Below, in pieces: positions 49,001 to 61,095 of a stretch of 64,000 bases of DNA; the stretch's first letter is position 1, and every line of letters starts with the position of its first letter. The notes below the pieces were generated by a model. The model was given only the letters and a program-made list of their open reading frames with translations, was not told where the DNA came from and made no database searches. The stretch comes from Paroedura picta (lineage: Eukaryota; Chordata; Lepidosauria; Squamata; Gekkonidae). Both the position numbers and the translations under genes were made by a program. The DNA lies in the NCBI RefSeq assembly GCF_049243985.1, contig NC_135379.1:22590001-22654000 (forward strand), given 5' to 3'.

Positions 49001-49739
49001 TGTTTGATTTTCCACATGCAGCCCGCTGGGTGACTTTGGGCCGGTTGCCGGTCTCTTAGAGCTCTCTCAGCTTCACCTACTTCACAGGGTGCCAGCTGTA
49101 GAGAGAGGAAGGTTAGGCGATTGTAAACTGCTTTGAGATTCCTTAAAATAGAAAAAAAGCATGATACAAAACTAAAAGCTCTTCTATATTAAAACTGTGT
49201 AACGTTTGAAGGAGCCTGCATTAGCCAGTTTTAATTACTATGGAAACAAATGATCAGAATATTGTTTTTTTTCATGCACAGGAGGATCCAAGTCAGATGA
49301 AAAGGTAGATCTCAGCAAAGACAAAAAACTAGCTCAGTTCAACAATTGGTTTACTTGGTGCCACAACTGCAGGCATGGTGGACATGCTGGACACATGCTG
49401 AGCTGGTTCAGGTAAGATAGCTGAATTAATGAGTCACATTATCTTCCTGGATTTGTACACCAGCATCTCCTGCCAAGACTCATTCTGCAAAAGGCTAAGG
49501 ACAATAGCTCTGAGTACAGGTCCAAATTGTTGTCCTTGTTTTATTTTTAATGAGCATTTACATATTTTGCTATTCTGAACAGATAGTTTCTGAGATGTAG
49601 ATTTAAAAAAAAATTATAATGTTAATTTCTCTTCTTTTCTAGGGATCATACTGAATGCCCAGTCTCTGCATGTTCATGTAAATGTATGCAATTGGATACA
49701 ACAGGGAATCTCATTCCAGCAGAGATGATCCAGCCATAA
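39519..49739 (+). CDS. MIOS: MIOS, GATOR2 complex subunit (complete, ten coding exons)
   Basis: WD-repeat subunit of GATOR2 (with WDR24, WDR59, SEH1L, SEC13), which relieves GATOR1 inhibition so that amino acids can activate mTORC1 at the lysosome. Spliced CDS is 2631 nt (876 aa; human 875 from memory), every junction in phase. The N-terminal half forms WD repeats (for example [44 protein letters not shown]). A helical middle follows, then the C-terminal zinc-binding module from about residue 734: [34 protein letters not shown] and [10 protein letters not shown]. Start ATG at 39519 has CAACCATGAG context. Coding exons: 39519-40812, 41739-41837, 42713-42970, 43816-43985, 44740-44805, 45409-45567, 46276-46428, 47372-47576, 49282-49411, 49643-49739. 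The first coding intron is of U12 AT-AC type. No sign of decay. Confidence 0.98.
40823..40985 (+). repeat. tRNA-derived SINE (family B) directly after the U12 5' splice site
   Basis: Starts GTGCCAGTGTGGTGTAGTGG, a family B head with tRNA A box. The insertion point is only about 10 bases into the intron and leaves ATATCCTTT intact. Confidence 0.8.
41060..41221 (+). repeat. LINE 3' tail with ATG/AAT microsatellite
   Basis: TGTAACCCGCCACGAGCCAT and AAATAAATTGAAATAATG mark an L2/CR1-like tail, followed by (ATG)n and (AAT)n at 41193-41221. Confidence 0.6.
41739..41837 (+). CDS. MIOS: MIOS exon 3
   Basis: 99 bp from TTATGAAGCAG to GCATCTATGG before gtaagtag. Encodes [18 protein letters not shown] and on to KASM. 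The intron after it is an ordinary GT-AG intron. Confidence 0.95.
42713..42970 (+). CDS. MIOS: MIOS exon 4
   Basis: 258 bp. The acceptor is ttatttag and the donor is GAAAAG-gtgcca. Includes [14 protein letters not shown] and [18 protein letters not shown], highly conserved. Confidence 0.96.
43000..43044 (+). repeat. (TG)n microsatellite
   Basis: About 30 bp of pure TG and a mixed CG/CA end, 30 bp downstream of the MIOS exon 4 donor. Confidence 0.9.
43816..43985 (+). CDS. MIOS: MIOS exon 5
   Basis: 170 bp. The acceptor is ttgtgcag and the donor is GTTTTG-gtaagt. Encodes [18 protein letters not shown] through SGSYDGVL. Confidence 0.97.
44505..44690 (-). repeat. tRNA-derived SINE (family B), decayed
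   Basis: Plus strand gives CTCACAACAATCCTGTGAGG, TAGACTAGGCTGAGAAAGAG and a tRNA-like end near TGCTATGACCACTACA. Confidence 0.65.
44740..44805 (+). CDS. MIOS: MIOS exon 6
   Basis: 66 bp. The acceptor is ttctttcag and the donor is GCTCAG-gtaaca. Encodes [18 protein letters not shown] and TDAQ. Confidence 0.96.
45409..45567 (+). CDS. MIOS: MIOS exon 7
   Basis: 159 bp. The acceptor is tttttatag and the donor is TTGCAG-gtttgt. Encodes [18 protein letters not shown] through ASYCMLQ. Confidence 0.97.
46129..46208 (+). repeat. Degenerate palindromic repeat
   Basis: AAGTATGTTTGCTCAGAAGT followed by AGAGTTCAATGAGATTTAG and GTGTGCTTTGGATTGTAGCC. The two halves are imperfect inverses, as in a small MITE. 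Related pieces lie near 6862-6905 and 11163-11240. Confidence 0.4.
46276..46428 (+). CDS. MIOS: MIOS exon 8
   Basis: 153 bp. The acceptor is tgttttcag and the donor is GCACAG-gtaaac. Encodes [18 protein letters not shown] through SKPLAQ. Confidence 0.97.
46853..46925 (-). repeat. LINE 3' tail, L2/CR1-like
   Basis: Plus strand TTTATTTATTATATTTATAT then CTGCCCTCCCCTGAGGCTCA, the inverse of the tail at 7700-7768. Confidence 0.65.
47372..47576 (+). CDS. MIOS: MIOS exon 9: first part of the zinc-binding module
   Basis: 205 bp. The acceptor is ctgcaaag and the donor is GCCCAG-gtatga. Carries [12 protein letters not shown] and [14 protein letters not shown], paired zinc ligands. Confidence 0.97.
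47786..48141 (+). mobile_element. GC-rich non-autonomous hAT-type element (family E) in a MIOS intron
   Basis: Termini are CAGTGGTCCCCAACCTGCGG and AAGGTTGGGGACCACTG, with a perfect 8-bp target site duplication TCTTAAGG on both sides. The interior is very GC-rich and includes a perfect 32-bp palindrome at 47889-47920. No transposase. Confidence 0.94.
48367..48645 (-). repeat. tRNA-derived SINE (family C)
   Basis: The minus strand starts with a tRNA-like head: GGCGCAGAGTGGTAAGGCAG (A box) and GAGGCTGGGAGTTCGATCCC (B box). The plus-strand end reads AAAGGTAAAGGTATCCCCTG. Well preserved but lacks tRNA folding beyond the promoter, so it is not a tRNA gene. Confidence 0.88.
49010..49170 (+). repeat. 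tRNA-derived SINE (family B), 3' part
   Basis: GCTGGGTGACTTTGGGCCGG, CTACTTCACAGGGTGCCAGC and GATTGTAAACTGCTTTGAGA follow the family B order. Confidence 0.75.
49282..49411 (+). CDS. MIOS: MIOS exon 10
   Basis: 130 bp. The acceptor is tgcacag and the donor is TTCAG-gtaaga. Includes [17 protein letters not shown] with Cys and His zinc ligands. Confidence 0.97.
49643..49739 (+). CDS. MIOS: MIOS exon 11: C terminus and stop
   Basis: 97 bp of coding sequence after acceptor ttttctag. Encodes [18 protein letters not shown] to the end AEMIQP, TAA at 49737-49739. Confidence 0.97.
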
Positions 49740-51708
49740 AATATTAGAGCTTGAACAAGGACCTTCAGGGGCTCTAATAGAGGTTCTTCACAGCCAAAAC
49801 ACATACCTCAGAACAAGTCACTCATGACTTGCCTGTAATAGAAAAATAAATCATCCGAACTCATCAGCAATTTGATGTGTGGTTGGTTTTGATGGGCTTT
49901 GCATATCCAGGTATTGCTGGACTTGAGCTTTCATATGTGTCACGTGCATCATGCTCAGTGGGTTGTGAAGCAATTCATTTCACAAGCATTTATAGAAGCT
50001 TCATTGAAATTCGAAGTAGTCTTCAGGAAGATTTTCAGCTTTTATGCTGTCCAGGACTTGAACATTTCACCTGCAGTGAACCAGTCTCATATTATTGTAT
50101 TTCATGAACTTTCAAAAGACAGTGCCCAAGTTGATTTATTATATTCATATAATACTGCCACCTTTTTCTTAGACACAAGCAGACTGCCATGCTGTTCTGT
50201 GACACTCCTGTTAATACTCATCAGGTGAATCAAGTTCTCTCTGCAGAAGTAAACAGTAAGGTTCCATTTCCAACATAACATGTTTCTGGGGAACATTTAC
50301 CATTTTCCCATAAATAGCATTAACATGCTTTAGGTCAGTTAGAAGCATGAATGTCAGCTGCATGACATCATGGCCAGCCAATGCTGGACAAAACAGCATT
50401 TGAAAAAGCAGGAACTGGCTGCACACCTAAAAGGTATTCCAATGTTACCTTTTACGTTAGAACAAAACAGTGTAAATATGCAGTTTAGATGAGACTGTGC
50501 TAGTTTCATAAAGGTTTACTTACATAATTCAAATAATACTGGATGTCACCAGTCATGATGGTGACTAGCTGTTAGTTCCAAATGTTAACTTGGATCCTTT
50601 AAAGAATTTCTGCAGTGCTATGGTGTGTTAATTTGATTCTCCCTGAGCATGGCAGCCCAAATTGCTGCTGCTCTTGTGGCACAGGGGACCCACTAAGGAG
50701 TTGCTGGGGGTGGGAAGGTGGAAGAATCAAGAGCCTGTGGGATTCCTAAGTGAGATCTCGACTGTTATCAGATTTCCCCCAAACAAGGTATTTGTTTATT
50801 AATGTATGTGGCTATTACAGAATCTTTCGGAGCAGGGGAAATATGTATTTATTTGTAAAACTATGTAGAAAAAAGTGCACAGAGAAAATGTTAATATGGT
50901 GATGCACTGCTATAATCAATATAGATTTAAGTTGCAACTTAGGTCATAGATTTCTTTGGTTAATTGGCAGCAAGGTCAATTAATGTAACAGTACATCCCT
51001 AGAAAGCTGAACTTTTTCTGTACATTTCCCATGCAATTTTGTAATTATTTAGTGGTTTATAATTGCCTACTTGACAATCAAACGCAGCAGTTTTAAATAC
51101 ACTGTCTGTACATGTACCAGGGAATTTTCTGCCCCCTTTCTTCCTGCAGTCCCTGGCACTCACACACCCTTCCCCTGGTCTTCTGATTGTGTGCAATTTC
51201 TTAGAAGTGTGAGCTGTACAGTTGGGAAGGGGAAATCAAGGCAGTAGATCCTCTGTCTTTTCTATACATGGACAGATGTGATTTCCCTTTCCAGACTGGA
51301 CACTTGCCAGGCCCCCATATTTGTACACACAGCACTGAATAGGGGAAATATGAATCCTTCATAGAAGTAAAAACCATTATTTAGTTCTATGTATGCAGTT
51401 GTGCTGGGTTTTATATTGCCGTGGCTAATTCCAATCAGAATAGCATTTTTATTATTGAATCTTGTAGTGAGATATATATCACAATATCCAAACTGTTACT
51501 CTGATCTTTTTGTAATGTTGACAAAAAATAAACATTTGCTTTAAAACAATAACATTTAACCATCTAAATTATTAGGAGGACATTTGTTGACTTGATTTTT
51601 GTTTGCCATATATGAAGTATTAAGAGCATGGATACTGTCTTCTATCTGTTACTAAGCTAGAAGTCTAAAAGCAGTATTTTATGACTTTTTAAAAGGCTAG
51701 TAAATAAA
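49740..51708 (+). promoter_or_regulatory. MIOS: MIOS 3' UTR with three candidate poly(A) signals
   Basis: AATAAA occurs at 49845-49850, 51527-51532 and 51703-51708. The first would give a 110-nt 3' UTR, the others about 1.8 to 2 kb. The long interval has few repeats, as expected of a conserved long 3' UTR. Usage is not shown by the sequence. Confidence 0.55.
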
Positions 51709-53457
51709 GGCAACTTGTTTCTTGTGGGATTCCTTTGCATCATCCGTTCATTGAGTACCTTGTGTCTTCTGAACTGTACTATTTATGTATTTTATCCCAT
51801 TTATCTGTGTATTGGGACAGCTTATAAGGAAAAGCAAAAATATAGTTCAAACAAAACTGCATGAAACTGAGCTGATCCACTGGGACAACTCGGGGTTACA
51901 GTCCTCAAGTCACAGGCCAAGAGCCCTTAAGATCTTGCCTCTTAGCCAAGGAATTGTAACATAAGGGAAACAACCTCACTAACTAGGGCTAGACTGCCCT
52001 TAAAAAGTTCCATATGGCAGTGAACACAAGAAAACTAGAATCTTCAACACAATCCACGCATCTGAGTATGTCTTGAATCCTGCATGGTATCTGTAGATCA
52101 ATCCCCTTCCCACTTAGCAGACCCAATAAGTGCTAAAAAGGCAATTCCAGGTGGATTCACATGGGCAAACAGTCAAAGGCTGCTGAAGGAGGAAGAAAAA
52201 GCAGGCAAAATCAATCTGCCTCTTCTACTGGCATAGACTTGTCCCTGGAACTGAGGGACAGGAGCCAAGCTGTTATGTCCACTGATGCTCTAAACCCAAA
52301 GAACAACATTAGCAAAACCTTACTTCAATAGATGCCCAAGACTTTATTTTTCCTCTTTCCTCAAAAAGTAGCACTCAGAAATCCTAAAGTGGTCCAAATA
52401 CATATGGTAGACAGGTGGTGAAAAGTAGACAGGACTGGCATCAAACCTGTGTCCCTGCACATTTTGATACTTCAGCATGTCAAACAAAACATTTCAGCAT
52501 TTCTTCAAATAGGTTTTTTAGTTAAAAGGTACATGTGTGTAAGAGGGGGAAATACAGCAAATTGTTCTGAAATTTTCATTTGTCTCTGCCATTTTCACTC
52601 TGGTACACTTGCATGCATATAATTAGACCTTGCCCATTCCTCTTAATCTGTTAACTGAGTTCTATTAAACTAGGGACCAAGCCCACTGCATTCAGGAATA
52701 CAACACTAGATTAGGGGGTGGAGTGGAAGAACTCTACGGATGGCATCCCCCTCCACCTAGGACCTGGAAAGGTTGCAGGCAGCTCTCACGCAGCAGGGAT
52801 CTGCAGCCTCCAAGCCTCAGAGGAAAGTGGAAGGAGGAGGGGGTGGTTGGGTGGGGGGCAGAAGATGATTGGCTAGCCGCTGTACAGACAGGTAAACCAG
52901 TTGGCAGAGGAGGCACTCAGGGATACAACAGCCACCCTGAGTTGGTGTTAAGCGCCGAGTTGCACTTAAGCCATGAAAAACACACCTCCAAGGCCTTACC
53001 TGAAATATATAGAACAGATAGTAGTTGCTTCAAGTGACCAGCACAGCATGATCATCACATCTAATAATAGTCCTCCCTCCTGAGTTTCCATGAATACTTC
53101 CCATAAGAAAAAATTGGAGAAACTGAAAAGGCTCAGATAATTTGTGGATTTTTTAAAATGTACAAGTTAACATTTTCTGAATAGCCAGGAAATTGTCTCC
53201 CCCTCTCTTCTCCACCTATGACCTAAAATAAACACAAACTCCAAACTTGTGGGGGTGGGGTTTTAACTACTTTCATGACAGCAGCAGAATCATGATGTTT
53301 GCTATTAGAATAAATACTTTTTTCCTGGTTACCTTTGATAAATACATGATTAGCTAAAAAAGACAAACAGGCAGACAAAATAAAATAGATATTTTTAATA
53401 ATTTTATCCCAAGCCCACTATACCTGGATGTCAGTCTATTAACAAAACATTCACTCA
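51709..53457. other. Intergenic region between convergent MIOS and RPA3 3' ends
   Basis: About 1.7 kb. I see no gene and no clearly recognisable mobile element. ORFs here have no homology that I recognise. Confidence 0.6.
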
Positions 53458-53463
53458 TTTATT
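53458..53463 (-). terminator. RPA3: Candidate RPA3 poly(A) signal
   Basis: AATAAA on the minus strand, 123 bp after the stop codon. Confidence 0.5.
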
Positions 53464-53585
53464 GAGAAATATTGCTTTTCACTTGAAACAGGTTTTCTTC
53501 AAGATTAAGTTTATATTCCCACAGATAATGAGCATAGTAAATATCACACAATTGTCCATTCTAAAACTGTAAGAAAAGCCATCAT

Positions 53586-56939
<3,354 letters not shown>

Positions 56940-56964
<25 letters not shown>

Positions 56965-57500
56965 GTCAAAGCACCGGCGCTTTCCTTAGACCAGCCTTGG
57001 CGGGAAACCTCCACTTCCGCTCGCCTCAAGACCTCCGGTGAGTTACCACCGCAACAGAGACGCGTGGAAGACTGACACTTCCGGCCGAAGCTGCCCCAAT
57101 CATCAGCGAGAACTTTCGCTCGATGCAAGTTAGAGCGTGTAAACGTCATTTCCGAGTAGCGAAGAAGCGCCCCTCCAGAGCTTTTGCGCATGCGCGCGCG
57201 CTATTTCTTCCGTCTCCAAGGTTACTTTCGTTTAGTCTTCAGGATACATCGCTTGTGAACCCGGAAGTGACAGCTGTAAGGGGAAGAAAGCGGCGGCTGA
57301 AGGTAGGTACACGGGAAGAGGGAGAAAGAAGCCGAATGCTGTTGTGGTGAAAGTGAGAAACAGGCGTAACCCTCATGAAGTGCGTGAGGCACCTCACTTT
57401 GGGGGCTTGAAGACGGGAACTGTCATCCACTGAGGCGGGGGTTGGGGTGCACGCATGCGCAATCTCTATTTTGAAGGGCTATGGTGCAGTGACGTCATGG
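56940..57500. promoter_or_regulatory. Shared CpG-rich bidirectional promoter of RPA3 (-) and UMAD1 (+)
   Basis: GC-rich, CpG-dense block between divergent genes. Motifs seen: ETS cores at about 57013 (ACTTCCGCT), 57077 (ACTTCCGGCC) and 57261 (CCCGGAAGTG); an NRF1 palindrome TGCGCATGCGC at about 57185; a second GCATGCGCA near 57454; and a perfect CRE TGACGTCA at 57490-57497. No TATA box. Confidence 0.82.
57230..57302 (+). other. UMAD1: Probable non-coding first exon of UMAD1
   Basis: GGCTGAAG-gtaggtac at 57303 is a good donor at the right edge of the CpG block and fits the acceptor at 61013. The 5' end is a guess, because no transcript evidence is available. Confidence 0.5.
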
Positions 57501-57662
57501 CTTGGCGGCTGAGGGGCGGGGTTCTTGGTCGGGCAATGATTAGCCAACGTATGACCTGTTAGCCCGGTTTGCAGTGTTGGGGGGCGTCACGCTTCTTGGG
57601 GCGGGTTTGGAAGCGGGGTTGGTGGCGGCCTTATTTGTCTCAGGGTGAGGCTTCCCTCCTAA

Positions 57663-57746
57663 CAGGGGTGGCCAAACGGTGGCTCTCCAGATGTCCATGG
57701 ACTACAATTCCCATGACATCTGGAGAGTCACCGTTTGGCAACCCCA
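57663..57746 (+). mobile_element. Short hAT-type MITE (family F), internally reduced
   Basis: CAGGGGTGGCCAAACGGTGG to CACCGTTTGGCAACCCC, long inverted ends joined by ATGGACTACAATTCCCATGA. Relative of the 24405 and 37585 elements. Confidence 0.75.
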
Positions 57747-57770
57747 CGGGAAGCAAGAGGTCGCTTAAAC

Positions 57771-57855
57771 GAGTGGTCCCCAGCTCCCAGTCCGTGGATC
57801 AGTCGGTACCGGGTCCGTGGCTCCTCCTCTCTGGCTGCTGCCTTGGGGACCACTG
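57771..57855 (+). mobile_element. Short hAT-type MITE (family E)
   Basis: 85 bp from GAGTGGTCCCCAGCTCCC to CTTGGGGACCACTG. Flanks GCTTAAAC and GCTTAAAG give a 7 of 8 target site duplication. Confidence 0.8.
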
Positions 57856-58090
57856 GCTTAAAGGAGCCTCATGGCCCTCAGTCTGCGTGACCCTATTATG
57901 CCTGGGATGTTTGGGAGACAGTTGATCCACAAGGTCACCCAAAGTTGGCAGCGGCTTAACGTCGTTTAACCCATGCACGAGGCCCGCCTAACGTACTGGA
58001 ATGTGGCTCCAGCAAACTGCAAGCGATTGGAGCTGGCGTGATGTTGTAAAAGATTTCTTCATGGGTTTTAACATATACAATACTCTGAGG

Positions 58091-58459
58091 CAGTGGTCCC
58101 CAGCCCCTGGTCCGGGGACTGGTACCGGTTCGCAGATCAATTGGTACCAGGCTGCGGCTCCTCGTCCTCCCTGGCTGCTGCCTGGGGGCTTCCCTGCCAC
58201 TCTGCTGCCGGCTCACCTTTGGTGCTCTCCAGTGGCTGCCATGGCTGGGGCTTCACCTCGGCGTGGCACTGCGCAGCTGCTGATGGCAGCGCCCTCCAGC
58301 GGGCAGCGGGAAATCAGGGGCACCAGCAGGAAAGCAAATGGAGCAGGGGCTCAGGTGGCGGTGACGTCCCTCGGCAAAAGACTACCCCCCCCCCCCGGGC
58401 CTCAGTAAAATTGTCAAGCGTTGACCGGTCCCCAGTGATAAAAAGGTTGTGGACCACTG
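58091..58459 (+). mobile_element. hAT-type element (family E), first arm of an inverted pair
   Basis: Starts CAGTGGTCCCCAGCCCCTGG and ends AAAAGGTTGTGGACCACTG. Flanks CTCTGAGG and CTCTAAGG, 7 of 8 target site duplication. Confidence 0.85.
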
Positions 58460-58467
58460 CTCTAAGG

Positions 58468-58812
58468 AAGTGGTCCCCAACCATTTTATCATCAGGGACC
58501 GGTCAACGCTTGACAATTTTACTGACGCCCAGGGGGGGAGTCTTTTGCCAAGGTATGTCACCGCCGCTGGCTGAGCCCCTGCTCCGCTTGCTTTTCTGCC
58601 GGTGCCCTGATTTCCCACCGCCCACTGGGGGTGCTGCCAGCAGCAGCTGCACAATTCCATGCCGAGGGGGAGCCCCAGCCATGGCAGCTGCTGGAGAGCA
58701 CCAAAGGTCCAGAGTGGCAGGGCAGCCCCTGAGGCAGCAACCAGGGAGGAGGACGAGGAGGAGCCTTGGCCTGGTACAAACTGATCCACGGACCGGGAGT
58801 TGGGAACAGCTG
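58468..58812 (-). mobile_element. hAT-type element (family E), second arm of an inverted pair
   Basis: Starts AAGTGGTCCCCAACCATTTT and holds ACCGGTCAACGCTTGACAAT, the inverse of the end of the preceding copy. Its left flank CTCTAAGG is also the right flank of that copy. The right flank GTGTAAGG matches 6 of 8. Confidence 0.78.
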
Positions 58813-59454
58813 GTGTAAGGAGTGCAACTGAAAATGATATTGGCTGGGGCCCAAAATAGTTTTTGTAATCATGTATGTAACTTCCGCTCTCAGCCTACCC
58901 GGGTAAACAGCTGGGTTAACTGTGCAATACAGTGTAAGAGTTCCCAGTGCAGATACTGGTGTCCCCAGTTAAGGTTGGTGATTGACTCGCTAGGTCTCCA
59001 TTACGTGAATAGAAACTTTGTAAGATGCGGGACGTCCTTCAACCTGGTGGCCAGAAAATTAGTACACATTCTCACTTAAACATGAAAAAAAAAATACAAA
59101 GTTATTTGAACCTTAAGCATCGCTTGTTCTACTCTGTCCTCAGTTTGGTTCTCTGGTATTGTGATCATAGTCTATTTACAAGAGCAAACAGCATTGAAAA
59201 CAGTGGGATTTACTGCCAAGTATCTATGGAAAAAGGATTTTAAGCACTTCTCTGCAGAATTTGTATTTCTACTGATATGACATTCTTTTGGGCTTGAGAA
59301 TAAAAAATTGTGGTCTGGTATTTCCACGGCCTGTTCAAGTAGCTGTTCAAGCACATTTACAAAACCTAACTTTCTTGGGATATAATAGTAGCTGCCTGTA
59401 GTAGTGATTTGTATTCTAGAAAGAGAAAGGATCACATTTTTGTATATTTTATAG

Positions 59455-59515
59455 GTAGAAGATGTACACCCCGACCTTCCTCGAGGGGCTCAGGGCAGTT
59501 TACAGCAATGTTTAA
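59455..59515 (-). repeat. LINE 3' tail fragment
   Basis: CCTTCCTCGAGGGGCTCAGG and GGCAGTTTACA, inverse of the L2/CR1-like tail hairpin. Confidence 0.5.
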
Positions 59516-60749
59516 AACATAGTAATTACATATAAATCTCAGTCTTAAAATTCTAACATTGAGTTTTTATACAGAATTGTTCAGAAAGCTATAGCTGCCA
59601 CATTTTTATACACATTTTTGTACTGAAATAATTACTGAACTGGGGGGAGGGGGATTCTTAGGGGGTTGCTTGATCACTATCAGCAGTTCTTATTTGTTAC
59701 TTGTTCAAGGCAGGTAGTTTTTACAAACAATAGAAATGGTCAGGATACAAATTGGGCCCAGATTTCCTTCCCATTGCTAGAGTTGCAGTCCTTCTCAAAT
59801 TCCATGTCCATTTTATCCATCCTCTGAGAGCCTTCCTCTCATTCCTTCTCTGCCACATTGTAGCTCTCAATCATGAGTCTAGGTTTATTAGCTGAAAGCA
59901 AATTGATTTAGCCCTGGACTGCTAAAGGGAGACTAGTTGATGTCAGCTAGTAAGGGAGGGGAGCGGCAGCATAGAGCAAAGATCTGCGCAATGCCACACC
60001 ATTTAACCCATGCACGAGGCCCGCCTTTTTTTCCTGCAAGTTTCAAGGTATTTTACCATTTACAGAGGCTTGCTTCTATTTTGCTTGATCCACCATTACC
60101 TGACTAGTCTGTGTTCAGGCTGGGACTTCAAAAAAAATATCAGCAAGGGTGTACATGTAGCATTTTGCTCCTGTTTTGCTTGATCTACCCTTACCTGTGA
60201 CAGTAAGCCCTGTTTCTCAAAGCAAATTAGGAAATTTGATGGAACTCTGGAAAAAACTGCCTAGGAAATATTTTTCATATTTGAGTGAGAAAAACCTTGT
60301 TCTAAAAATTATTTCACTCATCCCATATGTATAACATAGATATAAGAATCTGAGGGCTTCCTCTGTTTTCCAGTAGGAAATCTGGGAGTGCATGGGGGGG
60401 GCTCTTGTTTTTGTTTTTGTTTTAGAATTAGTGGAGCACATCCTAAGATAGGTATGTTCACATACACAAAATATTCACATACACAAAATGTAAAAGTCTG
60501 TAGACTTTTTCAGTTGTTCCATACTAAAGGGCTTATTACAGATGCTTTACAGGAAGGGAAGGGATCAAGGTGGAAAGTTGCCAGTAATTCATATGTGGAT
60601 TTTAATGGCATGGCATTGAATCAATGACACAGGGTGCTCCCATGTATATCACTACTGTGAAACCTTGTTTGTGGCTCTTCTTACTTGAGGACTTGCAACA
60701 AGCAGTATTTGGGATGAAGAAACAGCAAGCTTAATTTCTAGTAGATATT

Positions 60750-60935
60750 ATATTATAGTTGGCTGCAGAGGAAAGGACATGCAGTAATGGGTTTAAACTA
60801 CAAGTACAACGATATAGGCTAGATATCAGGGAAAAAAATTTCACAGTCAGAGTAGTTCAGCAGTTGAATAGATTGCCTAAGGAGGTGGTGAGCTCCCCCT
60901 CACTGGCAGTCTTCAAACAAGCACTTTTTGAATCA
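60750..60935 (+). repeat. Fossil repeat fragment with short coding trace
   Basis: One frame reads YRLDIREKNFTVRVVQQ then LNRLPKEVVSSPSLAVFK. This resembles the C-terminal trace left by CR1-type LINEs in amniotes (WNRLPREVV, PSLxVFK). I cannot fix the family. Confidence 0.4.
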
Positions 60936-61013
60936 TTTGCTGTTTTTTACATGGTTTTGGTTCTTTAATTTTAAAGGTTACCAATCACTATCATAAATTT
61001 TTCTTTTCAAAAG

Positions 61014-61095
61014 ATGTTCAGCTTCTTCCGAAAAAGCCAGGATACTAAGAAGATTCTAGTGTCAGAAAAAGAAGCAGATGGATTTGTTCTTGTTG
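61014..61095 (+). CDS. UMAD1: UMAD1 (UBAP1-MVB12-associated domain protein 1), first coding exon only
   Basis: Small protein with a UMA domain, named for ESCRT-I-associated UBAP1 and MVB12 proteins. Its cellular job is poorly known. ATG follows directly after acceptor ttttcaaaag. The exon encodes MFSFFRKSQDTKKILVSEK and EADGFVLV with one leftover base before gtaagtaag. Human UMAD1, from memory, starts [20 protein letters not shown] and then ADGFVLLG, a clear match. The UMA domain itself is downstream of the window. Orientation opposite to RPA3 fits human synteny. Confidence 0.93.

Larger units (their letters stand above)
57303..61013 (+). other. UMAD1: UMAD1 intron 1
   Basis: 3.7 kb packed with MITEs at its 5' end, a LINE tail (59455-59515) and an unresolved repeat piece (60750-60935). 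Confidence 0.55.

Noticed and set aside
58001-58872. ORFs up to 241 codons in UMAD1 intron 1.
   Set aside because: They lie within two inverted GC-rich hAT MITEs and are readable on both strands. Not a gene.
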